DNA of 64,000 nucleotides from Fomitopsis serialis (Eukaryota > Basidiomycota > Agaricomycetes > Polyporales > Fomitopsidaceae): positions 62,001 to 126,000 of the forward strand of contig NW_025954971.1 of assembly GCF_022376445.1 (NCBI RefSeq), read 5' to 3'. The position numbers and the translations under genes are program-made. The notes beneath the pieces were generated by a model. That model saw only the letters and a list, made by a program, of their open reading frames with translations. It did not search any database and was not told where the DNA came from. How positions within the stretch are numbered: position 1 is the stretch's first letter; every line of letters starts with the position of its first letter. Of this stretch, positions 50,288 to 62,165 are shown piece by piece.

Positions 50288-51595
50288 ATGTCTGTCTCCC
50301 CGCCCATCTACCGCTACTCGTCGACCAGCTCTAGTAGTCGTGAGGATCTCTCAACCAGTACGAGGCGGAGGAAGAGCGCATCATCAACGTCCTCTCACGA
50401 AAGCTCGAGCGGGTGCGTCAGTTTCGTGGCCGCAAGAAGTAAGTCGTTGACCTTTTCGCAGCTTCGAGAGGAGAAGATTGCTCTCGAGAACACCCTCGAG
50501 GCCGAGTCTGAAAGTCATGTAAACAGACTTTCAAGGGAGATCTCCGTATTGCGCCTAGCGCAACAGCAACAGGCACAGGTCAATGGCAACGGCAGCGGTA
50601 GCATCTCCCCGGTAGACACACGGTTCGGGATTCAAACGTTTCTGGGCTATCGGAACCCCACCGAACCGAACACAGAGATGATGCTCGAGGCGATGCGCAG
50701 GGAGAACGAGCAGCTGAGGACCAGGCTCGTCGACACCGAGCGCGACTACATTCGCATCACCCGGCTGAACGAGATATATCGGGAGGAGTTGATCGAGCAC
50801 AGGAGACGGGTGAGTCGCAGGGGCCATCCTTTCGAGACCGCTTGACTGATGAATCATCATTCATAGCTTGGTCTACCTGTGGACAACCTCATAGGCCTTG
50901 CATCTCCCGATCCCTACTCTCAACCTACTCACCACCGAACGTCTTCATCGGCCTCCTCTCCGTCGACCTCAATACCGATTAGTCCAAGCCCCCAACGCTT
51001 GCAGAGTGCTCGTCCCACTCCAGTCCCGATCCCCCGTCCGCCATCACAGATTCACCGTCCAGTTAACGCGATCTCCGAGGCCAACACGCCACTGTCGCAT
51101 TCGCCATCATCCGTGTCCTCCTCCTCACCTTTCCCTCTGTCCCCGCCGTCTGCCTCGCCTATGCCGACTAGCTATGCGAGCGCACACACCAACGTGACGA
51201 CGCCGCCCTCTTCAGCATCTCTCACATCCAACCCGCCTGCTCCCTACCCAGGCGCAGCCACGACCCTCTCGTATCCTTCCGTGCCGCCACCATCATTGTC
51301 GTCCTCCTTCGGCTCCCCATCCACGATGTACCACATAAACACCATGTATCCCAGACGGGATAGCATTGATAGGCGAGTTGCGGAATCCGGGACTTTCAGC
51401 CGCAGTCAAAGTCAGGGCCACAGTCGGCGGGCGAGTGTCGAACGTGGTGCCAGGATCGCAGAGACGGGGTCTCTTCTCCCTCGGGGACGCACGACACGCG
51501 AACAGAGCGTGCAAGAATCGCCCGAGGAGACGAACGGCGAGACGAGTTCGTCATCCAATGGTGGAACTGTCCGACCACCGAACGGGCACAGCTGA
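50288..51595 (+). CDS. coiled-coil and Ser/Pro-rich protein, conserved fungal hypothetical
   Basis: Exons 50288-50412, 50462-50809 and 50867-51595. It starts MSVSPPIYRYSSTSSSSRE, continues with a coiled coil (RIINVLSRKLER across the first splice to LREEKIALENTLEAE, VNRLSREISVLRLAQQQ, MMLEAMRRENEQLRTRL) and then about 240 residues rich in Ser and Pro, ending VRPPNGHS. Exon 1 changes frame near 50358: the start frame reads STSTRRRKS, while the frame that matches the coiled coil reads QYEAEEERIINVLSR, so one base is probably missing. No enzymatic domain is visible. The architecture suits a scaffold or cytoskeleton-linked protein (inference). An alternative in-frame ATG lies at 50189. Confidence 0.75.
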
Positions 51596-52352
51596 CTATC
51601 CGCTCGTCTCTGGTGATGACGGTGTTGTGAGTGACGAACGTAACGATTTTCGTGGCGATCGACCACGAAGCTCAAGGACATGGGTCCCGCATTGTATGAA
51701 TTAGCCGCTGTAACTTTCCGACTGTGAGGCCTAGACCCGGACAAGATCTGTATTTGTATACGAAGCATCGTCGCCACGTCTCGTTACCGTAGCCCAATGA
51801 ATAATGTTTGTTTGCCATGCCTCAGGGAGATTCCGCATCACTGCTTTACGTCGTACTCATTCATTGCAGCGTTAACGTTGCAACTCACTGCAATGAATTG
51901 TCTCAACAGCTCGGATTCGGTAGGTGATGGTCTCTAGCTGTAAGGGCATTGACTGATGGTAATGAGGTAGGCTTTGTTGACGAGGAACGACGCAGGGCTC
52001 GCCAGGACCTCGGGAGCCGGTGCAACGATCACCTGAGCCCACGATCAGCAGCTACACAGCGCGTCATCAATGATCATGACCCCCGGATAGAGCTCGGTAA
52101 GTACGAGCGTGAGCGTAGGATTTTGTGACCCGGCCACGAGAAGAGACTGAATGGTCACTCGTCCTTCGCGCTCTGCACGCAGTAGGACGACTAAAGATCT
52201 TCATTCGACCAAGCGAACAATCATACATTGAACACGACATAGTACAGATTCAATCATGTAAAGATCCCAGAGTCCGTTCCGTGACACCTAGTCCCAGGCG
52301 TATGAGAGGAGAAAACGAGCGTACGACAGTTTCACGAAGTAGAGAAGACAGA
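51596..52352. other. intergenic region; right part matches FunK1 3' flanks
   Basis: From about 52130 the minus strand matches the DNA just after the stop codon of FunK1 copy A (757-985), so the duplicated FunK1 block includes its 3' flank. The left part shows nothing. Confidence 0.5.
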
Positions 52353-55097
52353 TCAGTCTTCTCCGTCGTGCAGCATCACCGCCGCAGGATCCTCCTTCGC
52401 CAGCGAATCGAGTCCTCCTGTGGTCCTCGCTCGTTTCGAAGGACCTGGCTTCGCAAGATCCCCCGTTTCGACTTCCAGCGTCCGTTTCGAACCGGACGAC
52501 TGCTGACTTGAGCGCTCGATGCTGTACTGAGCAACAGTCGGATTTCTGAAGGCTGCGAATTGGTCGGGCGTTTTTTTCAGAGGTTTCCACAGAGCTCTCT
52601 CGGACAAAACGCCTCGACGAAAGCATTTATGATCGCATCATGGGTATTGAGCAGAGGAGAGGGCTGCTTGGTGGACCGCGAAGCAACTGGGACATGTTGA
52701 GCCGGAGCCTCCCCGACACTACGGGGTGGCGGCAGGGACTTGGCGAGGCTTACGTACCGGCTTCTCAGTGCGATCATGGTTTTCTTGTCATTGACGGACT
52801 CCTGCGCTGCGATCGCATTCGAAGTTTCAGCCTGGGTTCTGGCACGCCAGATAGTGTTCCTTGCAGATTTCACCAAGGTCGCTCAGAAGCTTCGCCAGAG
52901 GGGTTCCTGCCAGTGAGGGGACGAGGTCGACTCCTAGATACCGAGAAGCAGGAAGGATGCTTCTGTGCACCGCCGACTGCTTCTCCGTTTACGATACCCT
53001 GAGTCTCATACACGTAAGACATGGCCTCAGTCCTCGGGCGGTCTGACATACTGTGCTGTAAAAGCGAAAGCATCCACACAAGGATATGGACGACGGATTC
53101 CAGATCATCTGCGACTTCATGCCTCTTCGTAGGATTGCGCAGGAGCCCAGCGGACATGAATGGCCACGTACCCTAGAATAGAATCGGTCAGTCGTCTGCG
53201 AGCTAGATTTCATCGTGTGTCATTGACTCACCGAACGACCACATTCATAACCGTGCCATATTCTCGTCTTGCACAAGTCCCAGTCGATCAGCATTCCAAT
53301 AGAAATACGGTGCCTCTTCATCGATGTAGGCGAAGAGAGGATGTTCCGCGGGCTCATGTCGCCATGCATAATCTTCATCTTGACCCATGCTTGCTGATGG
53401 CTACAACGAAAGTAGAGTGAGCATCATCATCCACGTAACGGGCGACAACGCTTACCTTGCAGGGCATCAAGCAAAGCGCATACTAGATAAAATGCATTCT
53501 CGTGTTCCTCCAGAGGACGCCCGATCTCCTTGACAACTAGGCGGTAGTGCTTCATAGCGGCAGGCTTGATATGCGACCGAGGGTGTGCCGGTAAGAAGGC
53601 CTGCATGCGCGTCTTCTGTTCGTCGTCGCCGCTTCGTACATGCCCCCTAAACAAGGGCGTCGGCACGAACTGAACACCAGCCTTTCTGAGGTCTTCCAGC
53701 ACCTTTCCCTCCTCTGGCGAACTATCCGTGTCGGCACGCCAGTAGTCCTTGAGGAAGACCAGGCGATCTCGAGCGACTTCGTATGCGATGTAGCATTTGG
53801 TGCCACGCCCGGTAGGAGAGTTACTTGCGAAGTAGCACTTTCCGATGACAAATTCAGCTCCAGACCTGTTCCCATATGCTTCCTTGTTAGCGTAGGCATC
53901 TTCGCGAGGGAACTTAGGGGCAATGGGTTGCAAGTCCGTCTGATCGACGCGATCATTGAGCGGCATGGTGATTGTATAAGCCGGCCATCCATCTTGATCA
54001 AGGGCTGCATTGCGGAACTTGTCCGCCCACTCATTCGGCGGGTGGCAGTTCCGCATCTTCTTGACCTCTTCCTCGGTAGCCCGTCTCGCCGTCGGGTCAA
54101 ACCCGCGCTGCACCTCGGTCATGCACGCGTACCGCCAGATCACCCGGTGGAGCAACGACGGGTCTTTCTCGAAGTCGATGGGAGCGGACACAATGGCGCC
54201 CGCCCTGTCCCAACGTACGACGCGAGCCTGCCCCTTGAAGACGCGCATCGTGAAGCAGTGCACGCGATGTTGCCGCTTCAGAAGCTTTGCAACGTACGCT
54301 CCCTGTTGCTCTATCCCGCAGTCCATCGCGAAATCCGAGCGCACACGCGTCTTAGGCTCTGAGTGGTCACCCTCTTCGTGGCTGGCTTGAGTATCATTGA
54401 GCTGCTGGAGGTTTTGAGAAGCGTCCCCAACCTTTCCATCAGACATCTCTAGCTCCTCTTCGGACTCGAGTGTGCGTTCGTGATCTGTCTTGACTTCCAC
54501 CGGTAACGAAACCCATGCCCAGCAAGTCCGCCCTCGGAACGCCGCCTGCCTTCTACCTTGCGCCGGAAGCGTGTAGTCCGACTTCGCATCTTCGTGGTCG
54601 GGATAGAAGCAGACGTTGACCTTCTCCTGGCCTGCAAAGTCGAGTCGATCGCTGACGTCCGGATAGCCACACGTATTCTTCGCAACAAGTTTCGAGTCCC
54701 CGTGTGAACAACCGTCGAAGATGGCTTGCGCCACCGTGCACTAGTCGCAGACACTCTTTGAGCGATGACCTCGTGCTGAGACAGGTCGCGGACTTACCAG
54801 TGCACGGCAGATAGGACCTTCCGTAGAGCTGAAGAGCGTTGTCCTGTCTATTGCAGGAATCTGGAGCTCCGACTCCGGCGGAAGGTCAGGACCCGGCATG
54901 TACAGTGCTATGAACTTGACAAAGTCCATCTCTGCCACTTCGGACCTCATGTCTCGTGCGTAGAGCGCTTGAACTCCGTCGCGATGTTCGAAGAGCGTGG
55001 GACGGAGGACGCTAGAACTGTCTACAGCATTCAATGTCAATAGTGCCAGTGTGAGCCGAAGTAATTCAGACGGAAAAAATGACATGACATGGCTCAC
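52353..55097 (-). pseudogene. FunK1-type protein kinase, damaged copy C
   Basis: The N-terminal exon (54741-55097) ends with PICRAL and a GTAAGT donor. The main exon down to about 53455 holds the family block with WRYACMTEVQRGFDP, LFRGHVRSGDDEQK and VVKEIGRPLEEHE. The next exon has HGDMSPRNIL where copy B has HRDMSARNIL, so the catalytic-loop Arg is Gly, then a 13-residue stretch out of frame, then IDWDLCK in frame again. The last exon (from 53157) drifts through three one-base losses (near 52970, 52940 and 52855) compared with copy A before ending LHDGED at 52353. The accumulated breaks and the altered HRD motif argue for decay, with the caveat that sequence errors are common here. It has the same orientation as copy B, 7.4 kb away. 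Confidence 0.7.
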
Positions 55098-55270
55098 GTA
55101 TATTCTTTGATGCTCCCGTTGGCGGGTTGGCTAAGTAGTAAGGGACGACTAGCCTGAAGCCAAATTCAACTGGTTGACGAGGCGTAAGACACGTGACTTG
55201 AGAGGTGTAGTGCGTTCTTCGTCTCCAGTTAGTAAACTGTGCGCGATGTCAGAGGGAAACGTGTCGAAGA

Positions 55271-55525
55271 ATGACGAGCAGGAAAGAAGCGACTCACGAG
55301 GAGATGGAGAACGCGTTGGCTTCGTGGCTATTGGCTGAGAGAAGCCCGCGGCTGTATTACTTTGACTTCATTCAAGTTCCTGTGAAGGAGCCTGAGTGCG
55401 GCAGTGAAATGACTCACTCTGAGTACTATATCAAGGAGCCTCTTGACGACTACAATGTTCTTTCACGAATCTACGGCTTTCAGAAAGTGGTGGCGGATGA
55501 AACCAACTTGGCCTTTATTGCGTGA
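55271..55525 (+). CDS. orphan open frame next to the duplication breakpoint
   Basis: 84 codons starting MTSRKEATHEEMENALASWL with LYYFDFIQVPVKEPECG and DYNVLSRIYGFQKVVADETN. The composition is protein-like, but I recognise no family. It ends 80 bp before the point where NAA15 homology begins (55606), so it could be the first exon of a gene cut off by the duplication, or an unrelated small gene. There is no matching sequence in the left arm. Confidence 0.3.
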   Translation: MTSRKEATHEEMENALASWLLAERSPRLYYFDFIQVPVKEPECGSEMTHSEYYIKEPLDDYNVLSRIYGFQKVVADETNLAFIA

Positions 55526-55605
55526 CACGACGTTGGAACGAGAGTTGGCCAGATCTCCGATTGATGCAGCCACACTGGTACGGAGACTCCGACAAGCGCT
55601 GTGGA

Positions 55606-57529
55606 TCATTCTGACCGCGCTCGTGCCACGCTCGAGCTTTTGGACTGGGTATCATACACACGCCGACGCTACCAGAACTGTACGCATTCAAGGGTAGGGT
55701 GCTCAAGCGATGCGGGGACCCGTTCGGCGCCGCGCTCTGCCTGGACGAGTCTCGGGTGCTGGACCTTCAAGATCGCTTCCTGAACACGAAGTGCGCGAAG
55801 TACCGGCTCAGGGCGGGGTTCGTTGACGAGGCCAGTGAGATCCTGGGGTTGTTCACCAAGGTGAGGTCAAAGGCCTGGAGCTTGCCTTCGCTGACCGATC
55901 TACTGTGTCGGCTGTGTCGGGCTCACTAACCCTTGCGCATAGAAAGATGCCGCAAGTCCTGGTGCCGATTTGGAGGACATGCAGTCTCTCCTTTATCTCA
56001 GCGAAGAGGCCGACTCGCACCTGCGGAAGGGTAACCTCGGCGCGGCGCTGAAGAAGTACTTGGTCGTTCAAAAAGTACGTGTGCCGTCTCGCGCTCCTTG
56101 CGGCGACTTACCTCGTTGGCACGATGGTTAGGTGTTCAACGAGTTTGAGGATGACCAGTTTGACTTCCACGGATATTCGCTCAGGAGATTTACCATCAAC
56201 GTCTACCTCGAGTACGTACGAGTCACTTGGGCGGTGATCTACGCACTGAACATGCTTATCAGCATGATCTCATGGGAAGATCGGCTGCGATCCCATCCTG
56301 CGTACATTCATACAGCCATTAATGCATCTAAGGTTCGCCTGCTTCCTATTGCCTAACATCTGTCCGGTGATTCATAACTGCACATTAAGATATGGGTGCA
56401 GCTGTATGACGACCCCTCAATAGCAAAGTCGAAATCCGCAGGAGGTACAGTTCGCTCACCAACCCTGACGTACTCCACTGATGTGGAAGCAGCCGTTGTC
56501 AGCGATGCGGAGAAAAAGGCCAAGAACAAGGCCAAGAAGGCAGCGAAGAAGATTCAGGAGGAAGTCAAGAAGGGTTCGCGCTGATCCTCTCGCCTCGTCT
56601 ATCTTCGCACTAACGGCCGATCCTTAGCCACGACGACAACATCGGGCGAAGATAAGGGGCTGGAGCCACAGCCAGCGAAGGATGACGATCCGAACGGCGA
56701 CAAGCTCTTGCAGGCGTCAGATCCCCTCGAGCGAGCTGCGAAGTTGGTGGCGCCACTACGCACGCTTGCTGCAAACAACGTCGACGCGTGGATAGCCACC
56801 TACGACGTGGCGGTGCGACATAGTAAGTCCGTGGCACACAGTGCGATGTTTTCAGCTGAACGCTGTCCGTTAGAGAAATACCTGCAGGCAGTGAAGGCTC
56901 TCAACAGCGCGCATGCCCTTGACGCGGAGCACCCGGAGCTGCACCTTCGTCTGGCACACTTCAGACATACACGTAGGTCCTCCGCGTTTGCATCTTGTAA
57001 CGCTATGACGGACGCGGCGTCTGTAGTCTCTTCCGCATCGCAACTACCGCCGGAGCCCATGGGCCCGGTCGTGAAGGATGCGCTGGCAAAACTGCTCCCG
57101 GACGAACTATCCTTGGAACATTTCAACGCGCAATATCAGCAGAAGCACTCTTCGAGCGGCAAGGCGATACTCGCCTCCGCCAAGGTCTCGCGATTGCTGA
57201 GTGCGCCTGTGGAGCAGATCGAAGGCTCTGTCTTCGGCGTGTTCAACCTGGACGTGTCGCTTGATATCAAGGTCGGTCCATCCACATGACCTCAGCCGCA
57301 TGCCGTGCTCATTCCACCGTTTCCATGAACCCAGACTGCGCTCGACGCGTTCGCTTTCCTGAAGGTGGTCGGTTCATCAAGGGTGGAGGAGTTCAGGACA
57401 GCGTGCGACGGCAGGTTCGCGCGGTCCACCGTGTTCAAGTCGCCCGCCGCGCAGGCCGCGCTGCGGTGGAACGCTGCGGAGACGGACGCGGTGAACGGAG
57501 GGGTGGACAAGCCCGAGGTCGCCGGCTGA
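55606..57529 (+). pseudogene. 5'-truncated duplicate of NAA15
   Basis: Only the 3' part is present, from the exon encoding HTPTLPELYAFKG to DKPEVAG and TGA at 57527-57529. It lacks the start, promoter and N-terminal TPR region, so it cannot make a normal Naa15. One base is missing near 55644 compared with the left copy (GGACTGG against GGATCTGG). Conversely it keeps the frame at 57222 (IEGSVFGVFNLDVSLDIK), where the left copy lacks an A. The exons from KRCGDPFGAALCLDES to the Lys-rich KNKAKKAAKK segment are nearly identical to the left copy, which indicates a young duplication. Confidence 0.85.
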
Positions 57530-59597
57530 TGATGTGTTGCATGATCTTGTACGTTTACCGGTGTCGTGCTGGCACTGTCGCCTTTGCAGTATATGCTTTC
57601 GTCACATCCGACGCCCACCGCGTTCAGGTCGGTGCGCGCACGACTGATGTGTGCCCACCGTGCGGGTGGAGGTTCATGTCGACGCAATACAGTAGTCGGG
57701 GATTGGACCACCACGTCCCGAAAGAGGGTAAATATACTGACCAGCGTACCGATTTTGCGCACTAGTGTCAAACCATCGAAGCGTCCTTCCCCCGTTACTG
57801 TAGCCGATCTATCGTCCAACCCCGCCTCGTTCTCCGTGCGGCTCCTTCCCCCGTCGTTCGTGCGCCCATTCAGGCAGAATCAGGCTTCGTTTCGTCCCAC
57901 CGGACCACCCGCACACCCGCCCATCTCCACCTTGCAGGAAGTTCGCCGGGAAGCGTGGAAATACTTCCAACCCCGGTGTGTGACAGACACGCGTTGCCCC
58001 GTCCGATCCTGGGCCTGAAACCCGAAGAAGATCCCTCCATGAGGGAGAATGGACGTTTGAGGCTGGTGGAGCGCGATAGAACAGAGCCACCGAGATGGTG
58101 GGTGGTGGGCATCAGGGTGCAATCGTTTCGGTGAACGCAATGTTCATTGTTCGAGTCAGTTCGACTGAAGAGGCTACAGCGCTCGCCGTCCTCCGTTTGC
58201 GCGCCTCAACATATATTTCTTCTGACATGGTCAAGTTGTCGTGATCACAGTCAGGCTGTACATCATGATGCGCTCCCCGACCGTTTCGCGCACCGTGCAA
58301 TCTAGATCAATTCCAGGCTCAGCGCACCCCGACAATCTGATCGCCGCAGCTTCGGGCGGGTCGCGGATAATGAATTAAATCGTCCCGCGAACTGTCGGTC
58401 TGCTCCGGGCTGCTTGCTGCGTGCCTCCGTGTAACAACGAGGCTATCCGCCTCCGCCAATCCTCCTGGTTCCGGCAGTATCTGCTGGTTGAGAGAACATC
58501 CTGCGAGTGTAAGTGCCAGTGCGTTGCCGGAAGAGTAGAACATGACAGCACAGGACAACTTGTTGCTTGTTCTATCACACCTGGGTTCCATTTGGTCTCC
58601 TTCAACCTCGTCCGTGAGGCTCCGGGCGCGAGAAGCAAGTCCCGTGTAGTCTGTGTGCAATGGAGGTTCAAGTCGCCATGCACCTCAATTGCACCTGGGC
58701 CTGCTCAAGCAAGTGACTCGAAGTCGAGTGGTGCGTGAAGGCAGGGTTGTAGCGACGGCGGCTGCAGAGCGAGGCGCTGTCGCGGGCGTTCTGTCAATGC
58801 ATGTGACTGCGTAGATTCGAGCTAATGTACATCCACAGCCTTCGCTGCTTCTCGTACGCCGACCCATTTCCACCACCCGTTCGAACCGTCCCCAAGAGCC
58901 TTCTTCGTTCCTCATACACCGGCGACCGCCATTCCCACCTCTTCACATTGCCTAAGCCAGCGGCTCTTTCTCTGTGGACTCGGCAGCGTGACAGGTGTGA
59001 CTGCCATCCACTACCGAGGGCACGTTAATGGTGAGGATGTCGTGGCGAAATTGGTATGTCCCACTGTCACGCCTGCGCGCCGAAGTCTCAGCATCTGATC
59101 GCGTCCTTTCATTAATGTACAGGCCTCGTATGCGCGGCGGAAAGAAGGAAGGTGGATGCGCCCCGGGCCACCATCCGCCAGCCCACCAACTTGAGCGTGG
59201 ACCACGACTGCCAGACCCTTGATGATCACCGCGCAGGTGCCATACCGAGCTGGTTTTGTGAAGATCCACCAACGAAATTCACTCCAGCGAAGCCACCCAC
59301 AACCTTGGTGGGTGGTCCTGCCCTACGGATACACCGTGGCACACCCTCCGTCGCGCCTATTCTCCTTCATGCACGTCCAAGATCATTTCCACCCGACGGA
59401 AGGCAACACACCTCGCGCGCACTGGAAGTGGAAGGTGGGCTCAGGAACGTCGGGTGGGTTTTCCACCATGTACGTTCCACCATGTACGTTCCGCTATATA
59501 CGCCCGCCCGTCTCTCGCCTCGTGCTTACATGTCCTGCCTCCTACTTAAAACCACCCCGCCTCCCCCTCATGGGACGTCCCTTCGACCTAACTCGTC
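57530..59597. other. region between truncated NAA15 and right zinc-finger gene
   Basis: It corresponds to 3351-5423 in reverse. The conserved open frame noted there is present at about 57790-58018. A 14-bp tandem duplication (59463-59476 and 59477-59490) is found only in this arm, in the promoter of the zinc-finger gene. Confidence 0.5.
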
Positions 59598-60501
59598 ATG
59601 ACTTCTGAATATTTTTACTACGACGAGGTTACCAACTACCTGTTGGCCAACCATCCCATCGATATTCCTTACTATTCTCTGCCCCCCAATGTCGAAGACG
59701 TCGGTACGCTCATGGGTATGGTTCCTCCTGGATACGGGCCGTCAGAGATGGCTCCGTAAGTCATTCATCGACCACAAGCTGAGTGACTTCCATTGACACA
59801 CCAATGTCGGCAGGTACTTGATCGATGACCCTGGGCTGTATAACGACCCCTCCTACCCCAACCCTAACAGCGGCCCGTACACAGAAGGATTGGAGTACGT
59901 AGCTCAGCGTTGCCATCGTCGCTTGCGTCGCTGACCAGCACGCAGGTACGACCTACAATACGCCTCGGAAGCGGAGCAACTGGCGTCCGCGTCGCATCAG
60001 CAATCAGCCGATGTTGAAGCACCTCCTGATGCCGGGAACGGTCATACTGACCATACATCCAGTGAGCCCGGGCCAGCGCACGCGCACGACGACCAAGCAT
60101 CGACTGTCGCGGGAGGCGTGATCGCGGCGATGCCTGCCATATGCCATTTCGGTGGACTGTGCGGCTCTCTGGACTCGGACGTACTGCTGAAGAAGACCGC
60201 GGGCGTGGAGAAACACCTCCTGGAGTGCCACTGGGCAACATCCGCGCTCAGCACGATGAAGGACCGTTATGGGAAGTTCATCTGCCAGTGGGACGATGGG
60301 CACGGTCGGTGCGGAAAGGACGTCAGTGACCGGCGGCAGATGGCAAAGCATATCGCCACCGTCCACTATCAGCTCTTCAAGACTTGGTGCGGAGGTTGCG
60401 AGAAGGAGTTCTCCAGGATAGACAGTCTTAGGCGCCACGAGCGGGAGGGCCGGTGTCTCCGTGGCCAGGTGAGTGGTTGCCCCGCCGATGATCGTCGATG
60501 A
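59598..60501 (+). CDS. three-finger C2H2/C2HC zinc protein (right-arm copy)
   Basis: Exons 59598-59755, 59814-59894 and 59946-60501 join in frame (795 nt, 264 aa). The N-terminus MTSEYFYYDEVTNYLLANHP differs clearly from the left copy, whereas exon 3 up to the fingers is nearly identical. Fingers: C-X5-C-X17-H-X4-H; C-X8-C-X12-H-X4-H; C-X2-C-X12-H-X5-C. Compared with the left copy exon 2 lacks 6 nt in frame, and finger sequences carry many replacements (for example YQLFKTWCGGC against LRLFNIRCEGC) that keep every zinc ligand. Both copies thus seem to be under constraint for folding. A GTGAGT donor after CLRGQ near 60470 could lead to a different C-terminus, as in the left copy. Confidence 0.72.
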
Positions 60502-62165
60502 GTGCTGAGCAGCTCGGCGCAGGGTTCATCTGCAACCTCAGTCCTAGCGCGCGGGTCGTCGCAGTCCAAGAGGAAGAAACTCGAAGTTGAAGTATCGGGA
60601 CAGGGGGCCGTTCCCGATCTCATGACTCGGATCCGTGACGTATAGCTGCGCTATTCGCCTCTTCAACGGTCGTCACTATGGGTATATTTGGTGTCACGTA
60701 TCTTATGCGTCATTATTGTCCTGCCCGGCAGGGGCCGGGCCTATCTGCACACCATCTTAATATCATTCGGAGCGACTCAAGTTCCTCAGGCAGCCTCTGG
60801 ACTCGCTCCGAATCCTTCCCTGTCGTCCAGCCAAGCGTCCCACTCGAATCGGGGCGCCATCTGTCTGCATGACCAGGCCGTCCATATCCTCCGTTGCGCC
60901 CACTGTCGACCTGTGCTCCGCTGCACGACTTCCTCTGGCTTACAACGAGTTAGCGCCGTCACGATTCACGGTAGACCGTGACTGCATCACCCAGTGGCCG
61001 AAGAGATAGTACGCGTCTGGAACTGCCGCGTTTGGTGATCTCCCCTACCAATGGGGGGTTGAAACCGTTGTCACGTTCCTCCGGCATTGGACATCTGGCA
61101 CGAAACCGTCACGAACGACACGTTACATGCTTGTCCGCGCTCTGGACTGGCATTCCCACCATCAGCCCTCCTTCTTGAATATTTGAATACCCATCGTTTC
61201 AGGCGGGTGCAATCGTACTTTCCTGGGCACCTACAGATGGCGGCTCGGATGCACTGCACTCCTCACGACAGTGCGCTGCGATCCTTCCTACAACCACTCT
61301 GCGGCTTTCCAGGATGAGCCCAGTCTAATACAGCACCGCAGTGAGGTCAACCTAGGCTCGCGCGCCGCGCGGAGGTGGCAGCGACTCCTCGGGGCGGGCG
61401 GCTGACGTACTAAGCTCACATCAGTAGTGATTGTTGTCCCCCAGCTTGCGAGCGCGCCCGCGTACGTGTATGCCGCCTCTGAATCGATGATGTTCGAGGC
61501 GCTTTACGGCAGGCCGGTCACTGGCATAACTTCAATGCGACTCGGACTCATCTCCTTCGCTCCTCCCTAGTGTCCTGCCTCCCAATCCGACGTCGCGGAA
61601 GGGATTTGAATCGGATCTCCACCCCGGCCGTCGCTAATCCTAACCGAAATATTCGACGCTGCGGCGGTCAGAGTGCGGGTGCAGGCCGTTAGTCTGATAT
61701 CGGCTGTCTTTGCTCAGGTCTTTGCAGAACGGTATGGAGCAACAGCTGTAGGCACAATATGTCAGGCGTCTCGACGACTTCCATACGATCAGCCGGAGCC
61801 TTAGTACAGATGATGTGCGACGAGGCGACACGGACGGCCCTCGCTCAGGTATCGAGTTAATCATCGATCATCACCCAGAGGCTTTCAGAGTAGCAGGGTA
61901 CGACAATATTGTGACTGGCTGCCAGAGGAGACTCTGTGCGGCGCCTACGCCAGTTCGTCCTTCGCGCTCTGCGCGTAGTAGTGGAAGAACTAAAGATTTT
62001 AATTCGACCGAGCGAACGATCATACATACGAGACGAGATAGTACAGATATAGAACACCAGGTTAGATCATTGCAGATTCCGTTCCGTAACACATAGTCCC
62101 AGACATATCGCATCAGCTTATCAGAGGAGAAAACGAGCGTACGACAGCTTTACGAAGGAGGTAAA
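60502..62165. other. intergenic region between zinc-finger gene and FunK1 copy B
   Basis: It corresponds to 757-2422 in reverse. No gene is supported. Confidence 0.5.
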
